Shown: positions 52,902-62,694 of the stretch, piece after piece
Position numbering within the stretch: the first letter of the stretch is position 1
Layout of the letters: each line of letters starts with the position of its first letter
Source of the DNA: Cupriavidus pauculus
GTDB lineage: Bacteria > Pseudomonadota > Gammaproteobacteria > Burkholderiales > Burkholderiaceae
Length of the DNA: 64,000 bases
Direction: 5' to 3'
NCBI RefSeq assembly: GCF_022179805.1
Contig: NZ_BPUO01000003.1
Coordinates: 310,001-374,000, forward strand
Program-made: the position numbers and the translations under genes
The notes under the pieces: generated by a model
Told to the model about the DNA's origin: nothing
Seen by the model: the letters and a program-made list of their open reading frames with translations, nothing else
Databases searched by the model: none

Positions 52902-54260
52902 CTACGACAGCCGGATGATCGGTGGCGGCACGTACTTGCCGGCAGCCTCGGGGTCCTTCGGCCCGTAGAAGCGCAGCATCAACCGGTACGACTGACCGGC
53001 CGGCGTCGGCAGCCAGTTGCCGTCGGGCGCGTTCTCGGGCTTCTTCGGCCCGAAGTACAGCGTGAGTGAACCGTCCTTGCCGTATTGCAGCCGCGACTGG
53101 TTGTTGAGCAGGAAGCGGTTCATGGGGTTCGGCAGCACGCGGAAGTACCGCGAGTCCACAGCCAGGACGGACCAGAAGTAGCGCGCCTCTGCCGCGGGAA
53201 GCTGGTCTTTCGGAAATGTCAGCGAATACGTATGGCTGCTATCGAGCGGCGCGCCTGCGCCGTCAACCGCGCCCCGGTAGTAGTTGGCCTCGTCAAACGT
53301 GTTGACCCAGATGCCGCCGTAGTTGAACAGCGTGCGGCTGAGATAGTCGCTACCGTAGGTGCCCGACACGGCGGCACGCGCCCAGCCGTTGCGCACCGTG
53401 CCCAGGCCGATGGTCCGGTTGGCGCGCCCCAGGTCGGCGAATGCGCGCTGGCGGATCACGGCGTCGACACGGCTGCGCTCGGCCGGATCGCCGATCGCAG
53501 CGGCAATGGCACGCACCTTCGCCTGCAAGGCCTCCATGCCGGGATTCAGATCTGGTTCGCTGTCCATGGCCGCGGTGGCAGCCTCGAATGCCTCCGCGCC
53601 AGGAAGCTGCTGCAGGTCGAACACTGGCGTCTGTGGCATCCGGGGCAAGCGGGGGGAGCCGGTCGTGCGCATCGTGAACCGGTGCTGGAGCGCCTGCGCC
53701 TGAGTCCAGTCGGCGCCCAGCTCCACGCGCGACAGCATCCGCGTGTAGCGTGCCGGCAAGTCCACGCGCGTTACGTTCGCGGGCAGCGCGACCGTGGCGC
53801 CGCGCAGGCACATGGCGAAGTCGCCATCGGGCCGCCGTGGAAAGGTCCGCTCATTGATATTGGCCAGCGTCTCGCCCCAGCCGTTCAGGAACTGCACCGT
53901 GTAGTAGCGGCCGGTGATCTTCGGCACGGAGACAATGGTGCAACTGCTTTCGTCCACGGCCACCCACGCCTCCGAATAGGCGACATCGAGGTTCGGATTC
54001 GGCCAGTCCACCGCGCCCGGCTTGCGATGCACGAGCTGGTTCCATTGCATGCCCGCGCGAAAATCCAGTTGCTGCTGGCGCAGCACCAGCAGGCGACTGA
54101 GGAGGTAGATGTAGGCGTCACTGATGTCCTGGTCGGACGTCGATGCCGGTTGGACTGCGACTGGCGTGCCAGGCGTGTTCGGAAGCTGGTGCTGGCAGGC
54201 GCCAATCAGCAGCGACGCCGCAACGGCGCCGAACGTCAGTGGCAAGCGGGGCAAGGGCAT
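52902..54260 (-). CDS. DUF1254/DUF1214 lipoprotein
   Basis: A 452-residue protein. Its N-terminus ends in LLIGAC, a lipobox, so it should be lipidated at Cys22 and anchored in a membrane facing the periplasm. WPNPNLDVAYSEAWVAVDES and YYTVQFLNGWGETLANINER are DUF1254 blocks; ARYFWSVLAVDSRYFRVLPN and the final YRLMLRFYGP are DUF1214. It is longer than its neighbour at 51787 because of an inserted helical section near residues 215-300. The tandem pair suggests a two-part periplasmic system. Confidence 0.85.
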   Translation of the reverse strand: MPLPRLPLTFGAVAASLLIGACQHQLPNTPGTPVAVQPASTSDQDISDAYIYLLSRLLVLRQQQLDFRAGMQWNQLVHRKPGAVDWPNPNLDVAYSEAWVAVDESSCTIVSVPKITGRYYTVQFLNGWGETLANINERTFPRRPDGDFAMCLRGATVALPANVTRVDLPARYTRMLSRVELGADWTQAQALQHRFTMRTTGSPRLPRMPQTPVFDLQQLPGAEAFEAATAAMDSEPDLNPGMEALQAKVRAIAAAIGDPAERSRVDAVIRQRAFADLGRANRTIGLGTVRNGWARAAVSGTYGSDYLSRTLFNYGGIWVNTFDEANYYRGAVDGAGAPLDSSHTYSLTFPKDQLPAAEARYFWSVLAVDSRYFRVLPNPMNRFLLNNQSRLQYGKDGSLTLYFGPKKPENAPDGNWLPTPAGQSYRLMLRFYGPKDPEAAGKYVPPPIIRLS

Positions 54261-54442
54261 GCTTTACTCCTTTCGGTTCTCGCACTTGTATCGTCGCCAC
54301 CGGCATCGGCGTCAGGGTGTCGATGCGGAGGCAACGCGGCCATTCCCTCGGCAAGTCCCGAGAGTTTTCTATTTAGGCCTCGATCGGCGCACGCCTGCCC
54401 CTCTCTCATTGGGAGGGGAACCGGACACCGAGCGGTTACGAC

Positions 54443-56011
54443 TTACGACACGCGGCGCTCGTTGTCCTTCCAGTACTTCTCCCGTACATGCCGGCGCAGC
54501 ACCTTGCCAACCACGCTGACCGGAAGCGCCTCGACGAAGACGATGGACTTGGGCACCTTGAAGCGGCCCACCCTGCCCTTGACGTGTTCGATCAGTTCTC
54601 CGGCCGTCACCTGCGCGTCGGCCTTGAGCACTACCTCCGCGTGCAGCGCCTCGCCCCATTCTGCGTGCGGGACCCCGATCACCGCCGAGTTGGACACCGC
54701 CGGATGCGAATTCAGCGCGGCTTCCACTTCAATCGCGTAGACGTTGAAGCCGCCTGTGATGATCATGTCCTTCTTGCGGTCGACCAGGTACAGGAAGCCT
54801 TCGTCGTCGATATAGCCGAGGTCGCCCGACTTCCAGAAGTCGTTCGTGAACTCCGCGGCCGTGCCTTCTGGATCGTTGTAGTAGCCCGAGATGGTGCCGC
54901 GGCAGCGCAACCAGATTTCGCCAGTCTGGCCCTGCCGCAGTTCGTTGCCCTCGTCGTCGACGATCATGATCTCGACGCCAGGCACGATGCGGCCTGCGGA
55001 ACCGAGTTGCTTGTCCGTGGCGCTCAGGTGATCCGCCTTGCTCAGGACACCCACGGCGTGTAGGATTTCGGTTGCGCCGTAGATCTGCATGAAGATATTG
55101 CCGAAGCGCTCCTGCGCCTGTCGAAGCTTGGCCGGGCTCATCGGCGAGGCGCCGTAGGCCAGTGTGCGCAGCGACGACAGGTCAGCCTGCATGGCCTCGG
55201 GCATTTCCAGCATGCGATAGATCATCGTCGGCACGAGCAGCGTGTTGGTGATTTTCTCGGCCTCGACGTTGCGGCAAAGCTGCGCCAGGTCTGGAATGTT
55301 CTGCGTCACGGTACAACCGCCGCGGAACAGCGTGGGCAGCAAGGCCAGACCGGAGCCGTGGCTGATCGGCGCCATGTGCAGGAAGCGCGTGTCGGCCTCA
55401 TAGACCTGCTCGCTTTCCATGTACATGGAGTCGCGCATGGCCAGCCAGTTGTCCATCGTGTACGCGGCGCATTTGCCTTTGCCGGTGGTGCCGCCCGTGA
55501 AGCGGTACGACAGGACGTCATTGCGCATATCGCTCTCGACGTCCGGATTTGCTTCGGACACGCCTTCCAGAAGGTCCCAGAAGTACAGCAGCCCGTCGCG
55601 CGGGGCCGCCGGCGGGTCCATGCAGACCACCGTCACACCCTGTCCGCGCAGCATGTCGAAGTAGCGGTCGAGCAGTGCGTTCTCGATGAAGACGACTTTG
55701 AGACCAATGAACTCGACCTGCCAGCGATGCTCGTCGAGCGCGTCGCGGTAGTTGGTATAGGCGATGGCTGCCTCGCCCTTCAGCGCCGTCCAGGCATGCA
55801 GCAGCGCAATATTGTCGTTCTCCAGGATGCACAGGCCCACGTCGCCGCGACGCAGCGCCAGTCGCTCGCGCATCATGTTGGCGATGCGGCTGGTCAGCGC
55901 ATGCAGTTCGCGAAACGTATAGCGACGCTGGCGTTCGATATTGACCAGCGCCTCGCGGTCGCCGAAACGCACGGCAAGGTTGCCCATCGTGCGCGCGAAA
56001 TTCATTCTCAT
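54443..56011 (-). CDS. AMP-dependent acyl-CoA ligase, copy 2
   Basis: About 522 residues. The start is uncertain among ATGs at 56023, 56011 and 56005; the frame is open further upstream but only from here is it similar to copy 1. P-loop RFTGGTTGKGKCAAY, IYGATEI, SGDLGYIDDEGFLYLVDRKK and VVGKVLRRHVREKYW. The protein is a close paralogue of the ligase at 39393. It is downstream of the thiolase and hydratase at 56250 and 57522, so each ligase sits in its own beta-oxidation set. Confidence 0.9.
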   Translation of the reverse strand: MRMNFARTMGNLAVRFGDREALVNIERQRRYTFRELHALTSRIANMMRERLALRRGDVGLCILENDNIALLHAWTALKGEAAIAYTNYRDALDEHRWQVEFIGLKVVFIENALLDRYFDMLRGQGVTVVCMDPPAAPRDGLLYFWDLLEGVSEANPDVESDMRNDVLSYRFTGGTTGKGKCAAYTMDNWLAMRDSMYMESEQVYEADTRFLHMAPISHGSGLALLPTLFRGGCTVTQNIPDLAQLCRNVEAEKITNTLLVPTMIYRMLEMPEAMQADLSSLRTLAYGASPMSPAKLRQAQERFGNIFMQIYGATEILHAVGVLSKADHLSATDKQLGSAGRIVPGVEIMIVDDEGNELRQGQTGEIWLRCRGTISGYYNDPEGTAAEFTNDFWKSGDLGYIDDEGFLYLVDRKKDMIITGGFNVYAIEVEAALNSHPAVSNSAVIGVPHAEWGEALHAEVVLKADAQVTAGELIEHVKGRVGRFKVPKSIVFVEALPVSVVGKVLRRHVREKYWKDNERRVS

Positions 56012-56249
56012 CTGTTGCCTCATGCCCGATATACAGGGTCCACGTCTGCCCTTCATGGCGTGCGCCCGCGCGCATGGCAGGCGAATCGACTGTGCTGGTG
56101 TGACGACTAACGAAACGGGGGATGCTGTCATGCCGCATCCCCCGCTTCGCTTGCTTCTGCTCTGATGCAGCTTCCAGGCACTATCCGGATGTTGTCGCCG
56201 GCGCTCGTGCCCAAGGCATCATATTCTCCGTGCCGTGATTGGCGTGCGC

Positions 56250-57494
56250 TCAGGCCAGGCCGAAGATTCCAACGTGCTCGGTCGATTCCTCGACACGCCA
56301 CAGCCCGCCACCGTTGCCCTGCAGCGCAATGCGGGCCCCTTCGACCTGGCGCTTGCCGCAGTTGCCACGCAGTTGCTCGACCAGCTCGAAGATCTGGCCA
56401 ATGCCGGTCGCGCCGATCGGATGGCCTTTCGACTCCAGGCCGCCCGACGGGTTGACCGGCAGCTTGCCGCCGATGGTCGTTTCGCCGCGCTCGGCCATCT
56501 CGCCGCTTGCGCCCGGCTCGCACAGGCCCAGCGATTCCATCGCCAGCAGCTCGCCAATCGCCGTTGCATCATGGATTTCCGCTACGTTGACATCCTTCGG
56601 CGAGATACCGGCCTGCTCGAAAGCCGCCTTGCCGGCCAGGTGCGTGCAGCCGCGATCGAATTCGTCGGCAGCGCGCGCCGACGCCGAGCGCACCACGCTT
56701 GCCAGCACCTTGACGGCACGCTTGCGGTCGAAGCCGTATTTCTTCAGTGCCGATTCCGTGCAGACGATCGTGGCCGCCGCACCATCGGAGATGGGCGAGC
56801 ACATCGGCAGCGTGATCGGATAGGTGATCGGCGGCGCGGCCAGCACCTCTTCGATGCTGATCGCGTTGCGATATTGCGAGCGCTCGTTGTGCACCGAATG
56901 GCCATGATTCTTTGACGACACGGCCGCCAGCTGACGCTGCGTGATGCCGAAGCGCTCCATCAGGCCACCGCGGCCCAGGGCCGCATACACGTCCATGAAC
57001 GGGCTGTAGGGCTTCTCGGACTGCGAACCCTGCGGCGGCACGATGCTCTTGCCCATTGCGGCCAGGTAGCTCTTGTTCTCTTCAAAGGTCTCGATGTCCC
57101 AGGCCGACTCGAAGGCCGAGAACATCTTGGCCTTGTCGCTGTAGAACATCTTTTCGGCGCCCACCGCGATGGCCACGTCAGCGGCACCGGCGCGCAGTTG
57201 CGTAACGGCCAGGTTGAACGCGTGGCTCGACGACGCGCAGGCACCTTCGAGGTTGAAGATCGGAATGCTGTCGAAGCCCAGCGGCAGCAACGCCACCTGG
57301 CCACGAATCATGTGCTGGCCATCGAAATGGCCCTGCGTGCAATTGCCATAGAACGCGGCCTGCACCCATTTGCGGTCGCAGGCGGCGTCCTTCAACGCGT
57401 CCTCGACGGCCCAGGCCGTGAGTTGCTTGACAGTCTTGTCGGTGTGGCGGCCGAACGGCGTCATGCCGACGCCAACGATGTAGATGTTTTCCAT
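56250..57494 (-). CDS. SCP2-type thiolase, second copy
   Basis: A 414-residue thiolase: NLEGACASSSHAFN carries the nucleophilic Cys, IHDATAIGELLAMESLG and ESKGHPIGATGIGQIFELVE the other catalytic parts. It differs substantially from the thiolase at 45445, closer to the acetyl-CoA acetyltransferases next to steroid or aromatic CoA-ester pathways. It lies 27 bp downstream of an enoyl-CoA hydratase in one operon, with the ligase following. Confidence 0.9.
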   Translation of the reverse strand: MENIYIVGVGMTPFGRHTDKTVKQLTAWAVEDALKDAACDRKWVQAAFYGNCTQGHFDGQHMIRGQVALLPLGFDSIPIFNLEGACASSSHAFNLAVTQLRAGAADVAIAVGAEKMFYSDKAKMFSAFESAWDIETFEENKSYLAAMGKSIVPPQGSQSEKPYSPFMDVYAALGRGGLMERFGITQRQLAAVSSKNHGHSVHNERSQYRNAISIEEVLAAPPITYPITLPMCSPISDGAAATIVCTESALKKYGFDRKRAVKVLASVVRSASARAADEFDRGCTHLAGKAAFEQAGISPKDVNVAEIHDATAIGELLAMESLGLCEPGASGEMAERGETTIGGKLPVNPSGGLESKGHPIGATGIGQIFELVEQLRGNCGKRQVEGARIALQGNGGGLWRVEESTEHVGIFGLA

Positions 57495-57521
57495 GTGTTC
57501 CTGCTCCAGTGCAATCGTCGA

Positions 57522-58295
57522 TCAGTAGCCCTTGAACTCCGGCGTGCGCTTCTCGGCGAACGCGCGCAGGCCTTCCGAAATGTCATATGAACGCTGGTGA
57601 TTGCGCAGTTCCAGCAGCTCGTGGCGCAACGCGTCGGCCTGCGGCTTGTCGGCGGCCTCGTCGGCCACCTTCTTCATCTTGCGCAGCACCAGCGGGCTCT
57701 TGGTGGACAGCTTGTCGCCGATGGCCTGCACGCGGTCCACCAGTTCTTCGTCGGCCACCACTTCGGCCACAAGGCCGTACTGCTTCATGTCGGCGGCCGG
57801 CAGCGACTCGCCCGTGTAGAGCAGGTACTTGGCGATGTTCAGCGGAATCCTGCGCGGCAGCACGGCTGCGCCGCCGCCGCCGGGGAACACGCCGAAATTG
57901 GAGTGGGCATCGCCAAAGCGTGCGCTCTGCGCGGCGATCACGACATCACAGGCCAGCACGGTTTCCAGGCCGCCGGCAATCGCCAGACCGTTCACGGCAG
58001 CGATGGTCGGCTTGGGGAAGGCGCGCAGCGTGTCGAAGAAGGCGACGAGCGTGTCGAGCAGGTCCGGCTCGCCGGGCCCCGGCGTACCGGAGGCCTTCAG
58101 GTCGGCGCCGGCGCAGAAGGCCGGGCCCGTGGCAGTTACCGCCACCACGCGCACCGCGTCGTCCTGCCGCCAGGCACGCAGTTGCGCGGCCATGGACAGT
58201 GCCATGTCCTGGCTGATGGCGTTGCGGGCCTGCGGGCGCATCAGGGTGATCCAGCCGACCCGGCCCTTCACTTCAAACGAAACGGCTTCGCTCAT
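57522..58295 (-). CDS. enoyl-CoA hydratase, copy D
   Basis: A 257-residue crotonase: GWITLMRPQARNAISQDMAL, TATGPAFCAGADLKASG and AVNGLAIAGGLETVLACDVV, the last with the Glu of the hydratase active site. FGVFPGGGGAAVLPRRI is the second active-site loop. ATG at 58295 follows AAGGAGAAGAC. It is the first gene of an operon hydratase-thiolase-ligase, divergent from the LuxR-type regulator at 58582, which probably controls it. Confidence 0.9.
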   Translation of the reverse strand: MSEAVSFEVKGRVGWITLMRPQARNAISQDMALSMAAQLRAWRQDDAVRVVAVTATGPAFCAGADLKASGTPGPGEPDLLDTLVAFFDTLRAFPKPTIAAVNGLAIAGGLETVLACDVVIAAQSARFGDAHSNFGVFPGGGGAAVLPRRIPLNIAKYLLYTGESLPAADMKQYGLVAEVVADEELVDRVQAIGDKLSTKSPLVLRKMKKVADEAADKPQADALRHELLELRNHQRSYDISEGLRAFAEKRTPEFKGY

Positions 58296-58581
58296 GTCTT
58301 CTCCTTGATCCAGTATCCAAATGCCAACAGCGTGTCTGGCTGGATGCCAAGGTACGTCAGGGCGAAATCGGCCTGCCCCTCCCCTTGCGGACGTGGACCA
58401 CGCGCGCGTGTCATCGACGCGCGCTTTGTGCCGGATATCGCACGTCGCCTCGGCACGCGGCCGGTAGTACCGCTACTTTTCAAACAGGGAGATGCAACGC
58501 CATAATGTGCAGGCACGCCGCCCCCTCGGCCGGCACATCCGTGCCAGCGCCAAGGCAAATCCATCCACGCAAGCATCCGCG

Positions 58582-61302
58582 ATGAATCCCGACAACCTCC
58601 TGGTGGCGACAAAGTTTTCTCCGCCGCGCATCAGCCCGCGCCACATTCCGCGTGAGCATCTGCTGGCCCGCCTGCGCGACACGAAGTACTGTGCGGCCAC
58701 GCTCATCACCGGTGGCGCCGGCTTCGGCAAGACCATCCTGCTGGCGCAATGGCGGCAGGAACTGATGAAGACGGGCATCGACGTCGCGTGGCTGTCGCTG
58801 AGCCATGACGACAGGCAGTTTCCAAGCTTCTGCACCTACCTGCTCGGGGCGTTCCAGCGCCTGGGCATGCACGCGGATGACGTCGTACCGGACCCTGCCG
58901 GCAGCGAGCAGTCGATGGAGGCGCTGGTGGCCGTTGCGACAAGCGCGATGGAGGAGATCGACCGCGAGCTCTACCTGCTCATCGACGACTACCAGCACGT
59001 GGAAGCGCCGGCCGCGCACCGGCTGATGCAGAAGCTGCTGGACCATTGCCCGGCCAACCTGCATATCGTGCTCGCGTCGCGCACCATGCCGCCGCTCAGC
59101 CTCGGCCGCCTGCGCATGCGGGGCCAGATCTCGGAGATCGACTTCGCCGAACTTCCGTTCGACCTGGAAGAGACCCGTGCCTTCTTCGACCAGAACCTCA
59201 GCACACTGAAGCTGACCGCCGACGAAGTGCGCCTGATCCACGACCTCACCAGCGGCTGGCCGGCGAGCCTGCAGCCGGTCGCGACCATGCTGCGCATCCG
59301 GCCCGCCAAGCGCGCCAACCTGCGCTCGCTGCTGTGGAAGTCGGCCGACCTGCAGTCCTACCTGGCCGAAGACGTGGTGGCCTACCTGCCGCCTGACCTG
59401 ACGTCGTTCATGGAAAAGCTGTCGGTGTTCCGGCGTTTCAATGCCGGACTCGCGCAAGCGGTCACCGACAATCCCGACGCCGCCGACCTGATCAAGCGCG
59501 CCGAGGACGAGAACCTGCTGATCTATCGCGTGGAGACCGACGACCCCGCGCCGTGGTACCGCTTCCATCCGCTGTTCGGCGAGTTCCTCGCCCAGCGCCT
59601 GGCCCAGCCAGGCCAGGACGCCGTGGCCGACGTCCATCGCCGCGCCAGCCGCTGGTTTGCCGCGAATGAACTGCTGGTCGAGTCGGTGCGGCACGCCAGC
59701 CTCGGCGGCGACCTCGAATTCGCGGCCGACGCCATGGAGCAGGCCGCCACCAAATCGACCTGGAGCATGTCCTATATCGGACCGCTGCTGCACATGCTCG
59801 ATCGCCTGCCGCCGGAGACACTGTTCTCGCATCCGCGCCTGTTCTTCCTCGGCTGCCTGGCCCATGCGTTCACCGGGCGCGCGGACAAGGCCGAACGCTG
59901 GCTCGAACAGATACGCCGTACCGACGCCGCGAAAATCCCGGCTCTGTCGTCCAAGTTCCCCATCATCGATTCATCCGTCGCCGTGCAGCGCGACGACATG
60001 CAGCGCGTCATCGAAGTGCTGGAGCCCCTTTGCAATGCGCCGATGGAGAACGCGTCGCTGCGCTATGTGTGCCTGGCGGGGCTGGTGGTCGCCTATCTCG
60101 CCGTCGGCCGACTCGACGACGCGCGCACGCTGTTCGACCAGAATCCGATTCCCCCCGAAGACCGCGAGAACGACATGGCCATGGTCTTCGAGAACCAGCG
60201 CGCGCAGACCTGCCTCGTCGAAGGCGACATGCGGGAAGCGGAGCGCCTGGGCGCGGGCATCCTGGCCCGCGCGGAGGCCACGTTCGGCCGTGCCTCGCTG
60301 CCCGCGAACCTGTGCGCCGCGACGGTCGCCTTTGCCTGCTACGAGCTGGACCGCATCGACGAAGCGCGCGACGTGTTGGCGAACCGCGCCGGTATCTCGC
60401 AATCGTCGTGGCCGGACGTGATGATGCAATCCTCGCTCTGCCGCGCGCGCCTCGATTTCCTGCAGGACGCGCCGGAAACCGCCCTCGCCTTCCTGGAGGC
60501 GCAGGCATCCCACTTCCATCTTCTCGGCTTGGACCGAGCCCTCGCCTACATGCTCGCCGAGCAGGTCAATATCCTGCTGATCATCGGCGAACACCGCCGC
60601 GCGGCAGAGCTGGCCGTGCGGCTGGAAGCGCTGCGCAAGGTCCATGCGCAGGCGACCGGTGCGCTCGCCCAGATCCCCGCGATCGCGGCACTGGTGCGCG
60701 CGCAACTGGCGCTGGCGGACTCCAACCCGCGGGTGGCGCTGGACGCCCTGGCCGAAGTGCGCGAGTTTTGCGAGAAGCACGGGCGCGCCCGGCACGTGGT
60801 CCGTCTCGAACTGCTGGCCGCCGTAGCGCATGACCGCCTGCAACAGGACGCCGAGGCGGTACGTAGCCTGACGTCGGCGGTGACCCGCGCCGCGAAGCTC
60901 GGGCTCGTGCGCACACTGCTCGACATGAAGGACCAGATAGCCGGCCCGCTGGCCCGCATGCAGAAAGATGACAGCCTGCCGCCGCCCGTGTCGCGCTACC
61001 TCGCCGACATCCTGGCGAGGATGACGCCGGGCACCGCCAGGCCGGACACGGCGCCCGCCAGCCCGGCTGCAAGCGCCGGCGCCCGCATCGCCCCGGACGC
61101 CGAGCGCGGCCCCCTGACGCCGCGCGAGCTGGAGATCCTCTCGCTGATCGCGGAAGCCATGTCGAACAAGCGGATCGCGCTGACGCTCAACATCACCTTC
61201 GGCACGGTGAAGTGGAACGTGAAGAACATCCTGGCCAAGCTGGGTGTGTCCAGCCGCTATGACGCGATTGCGCTGGCGCGGCAGCGGGGGTTGCTGAAGT
61301 AG
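58582..61302 (+). CDS. LuxR family regulator, large MalT-like (LAL)
   Basis: A 906-residue regulator. LITGGAGFGKTILLAQW (41-57) is the P-loop of a STAND-type ATPase, LYLLIDDYQHV the Walker B, then a TPR-like helical region, and the C-terminal HTH LTPRELEILSLIAEAMSNKR with TFGTVKWNVKNILAKLGV. MalT-like proteins bind an inducer with ATP, oligomerise and activate transcription. The start could also be the ATG at 58492, but that one has a ribosome site too close. It is divergent from the hydratase-thiolase-ligase operon, so it likely activates that set in response to a pathway compound. Confidence 0.9.
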   Translation: MNPDNLLVATKFSPPRISPRHIPREHLLARLRDTKYCAATLITGGAGFGKTILLAQWRQELMKTGIDVAWLSLSHDDRQFPSFCTYLLGAFQRLGMHADDVVPDPAGSEQSMEALVAVATSAMEEIDRELYLLIDDYQHVEAPAAHRLMQKLLDHCPANLHIVLASRTMPPLSLGRLRMRGQISEIDFAELPFDLEETRAFFDQNLSTLKLTADEVRLIHDLTSGWPASLQPVATMLRIRPAKRANLRSLLWKSADLQSYLAEDVVAYLPPDLTSFMEKLSVFRRFNAGLAQAVTDNPDAADLIKRAEDENLLIYRVETDDPAPWYRFHPLFGEFLAQRLAQPGQDAVADVHRRASRWFAANELLVESVRHASLGGDLEFAADAMEQAATKSTWSMSYIGPLLHMLDRLPPETLFSHPRLFFLGCLAHAFTGRADKAERWLEQIRRTDAAKIPALSSKFPIIDSSVAVQRDDMQRVIEVLEPLCNAPMENASLRYVCLAGLVVAYLAVGRLDDARTLFDQNPIPPEDRENDMAMVFENQRAQTCLVEGDMREAERLGAGILARAEATFGRASLPANLCAATVAFACYELDRIDEARDVLANRAGISQSSWPDVMMQSSLCRARLDFLQDAPETALAFLEAQASHFHLLGLDRALAYMLAEQVNILLIIGEHRRAAELAVRLEALRKVHAQATGALAQIPAIAALVRAQLALADSNPRVALDALAEVREFCEKHGRARHVVRLELLAAVAHDRLQQDAEAVRSLTSAVTRAAKLGLVRTLLDMKDQIAGPLARMQKDDSLPPPVSRYLADILARMTPGTARPDTAPASPAASAGARIAPDAERGPLTPRELEILSLIAEAMSNKRIALTLNITFGTVKWNVKNILAKLGVSSRYDAIALARQRGLLK

Positions 61303-61314
61303 TCTGGCAGAACC

Positions 61315-61341
61315 GAAAAAAGGCCAGCTCTTGGCTGGCTC
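61315..61341 (-). terminator. Rho-independent terminator, minus strand
   Basis: On the minus strand AGCCAGC and GCTGGCC form a stem around CAAGA, followed by TTTTTT. It lies 140 bp past the stop of the acyl-CoA dehydrogenase at 61481 and would end the leftward transcript from the 61-64 kb operon. Confidence 0.75.
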
Positions 61342-61391
61342 CAGGCTGCTGACAAAGTCAGCGAGCCGCATGATGTCCCCCTCTCCCCCGA

Positions 61392-61417
61392 CCCCTCTCC
61401 CATGTATGGGAGAGGGG
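61392..61417. repeat. Palindromic element between convergent genes
   Basis: CCCCTCTCCC and GGGAGAGGGG are perfect 10-base arms around ATGTAT. Copies of this CCCTCTCCC..GGGAGAGGG type are scattered in intergenic DNA of many proteobacteria. It may aid termination between the two convergent genes. Confidence 0.6.
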
Positions 61418-61480
61418 AGAAACCGCTGCGGTAGAGGAAGGTTTGTCAGCAATCTTCCTTTCGTCTGCGATGTTTCGCGC

Positions 61481-62635
61481 TCAGCGCGCCGCGAGACTGC
61501 GCGAGATGATCACCTTCTGGATATGGCTGGTGCCCTCGTAGATCTTGGTCACGCGAGCATCGCGGTAGTAGCGTTCGACCGGGAAGTCGGTCAGGTAGCC
61601 ATAGCCGCCGTGGATCTGGATCGCATCCGAGCACACCTTCTCGGCGATCTCGCTGGCGTACAGCTTGGCGATCGATGCTTCCTTTGCGCACGGCACCCCG
61701 GCGGCTTGAAGGCGGGCGGCGTGCAGCGTGTACTGGGTTGCCACGTCCACCCTGGTAGCCATGTCGGCCAGGTCAAAGGCCACGCCCTGCAGGTTGATGA
61801 TCGGCGCGCCATACGCCTCGCGCTCCTTGGCGTATTGCACGGCCGCTTCCAGTGCGGCACGCGCCACGCCGCAGGCCACGGCGGCGATGCCGATGCGGCC
61901 TTCGGACAGCATGCTCATCACGCGCTTGTAGCCGGCGCCCTCTTCGCCGATCAGGTCTTCCGCCGCCACGCGATGGTCGTCAAGCTGGATCGCGGCGACC
62001 TGCGCCGAGCGCTGGCCCAGCTTCTCCTCGACACGGGTGACGGTATAGCCGGGCGCGCGTGGATCGACGATAAACAGGCTCGGCCCCTTCTTGCCTTCGG
62101 GGGTTTCGGTGATGGCCGCAATGCAAATGCCGGCGCCGGCTTCATTGCCGTTCGAGATGAATTGCTTGCTGCCGTTCAGCACATAGTGGTCGCCTTCGCG
62201 GCGCGCCGTGGTGCGGAAGGCGCCGGTATCCGAGCCCGCCTGCGGCTCGGTCAGCAGGCCGGCCACGATGGTCTCGCCCGATGCCATGCCGGGCAGGTAC
62301 TTGCGTTTCTGTGCGTCGGAGCCCGCATGGGCCACCACGCCGGCCAACCCGTTGTGGACGTGCATGATGGTCGCAAAGCCTGCATCGGCGGCCGCGAATT
62401 CGATGACCGCGAGGCAGTACTCCACGAAGGTCGCGCCAGAGCCGCCGTATTCCTCGGGCACGTGCATGCCGAGGAAGCCCAGCTCGCCAACCGCCTTCAG
62501 TTCGCTGCGCGGCCACGCGCCCGTTCGGTCGCGCTCGGCGGCGGTGGCGGCCACCACCTCCTGGGCAACCTTGCGGGCGGCGTCGCGGATCATGACTTCC
62601 TGCTCGCTCAGGAGCACGGACGATGTATCGCTCAT
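61481..62635 (-). CDS. acyl-CoA dehydrogenase, short/branched-chain type
   Basis: A 384-residue dehydrogenase starting at 62635. LLTEPQAGSDTGAFRTTARR, VLNGSKQFISNGNEAGAGIC, DLIGEEGAGYKRVMSML and IQIHGGYGYLTDFPVERYYR are standard; YEGTSHIQ holds the catalytic Glu position of the short/branched-chain group. It makes the alpha-beta double bond with FAD and passes electrons to ETF. It follows the MaoC hydratase by 59 bp in a three-gene minus-strand operon. Confidence 0.92.
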   Translation of the reverse strand: MSDTSSVLLSEQEVMIRDAARKVAQEVVAATAAERDRTGAWPRSELKAVGELGFLGMHVPEEYGGSGATFVEYCLAVIEFAAADAGFATIMHVHNGLAGVVAHAGSDAQKRKYLPGMASGETIVAGLLTEPQAGSDTGAFRTTARREGDHYVLNGSKQFISNGNEAGAGICIAAITETPEGKKGPSLFIVDPRAPGYTVTRVEEKLGQRSAQVAAIQLDDHRVAAEDLIGEEGAGYKRVMSMLSEGRIGIAAVACGVARAALEAAVQYAKEREAYGAPIINLQGVAFDLADMATRVDVATQYTLHAARLQAAGVPCAKEASIAKLYASEIAEKVCSDAIQIHGGYGYLTDFPVERYYRDARVTKIYEGTSHIQKVIISRSLAAR

Positions 62636-62694
62636 TTTCTCTACCTCTTCTCGGATTCGTTCAGGCAATCGGCCAATCAGACCAATCAGGCCAT

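Noticed and set aside
58480..59865. Minus-strand open frame opposite the LuxR-type regulator
   Set aside because: It lies wholly against a well-supported regulator gene and has no recognisable motif; GC-rich codons create such frames.
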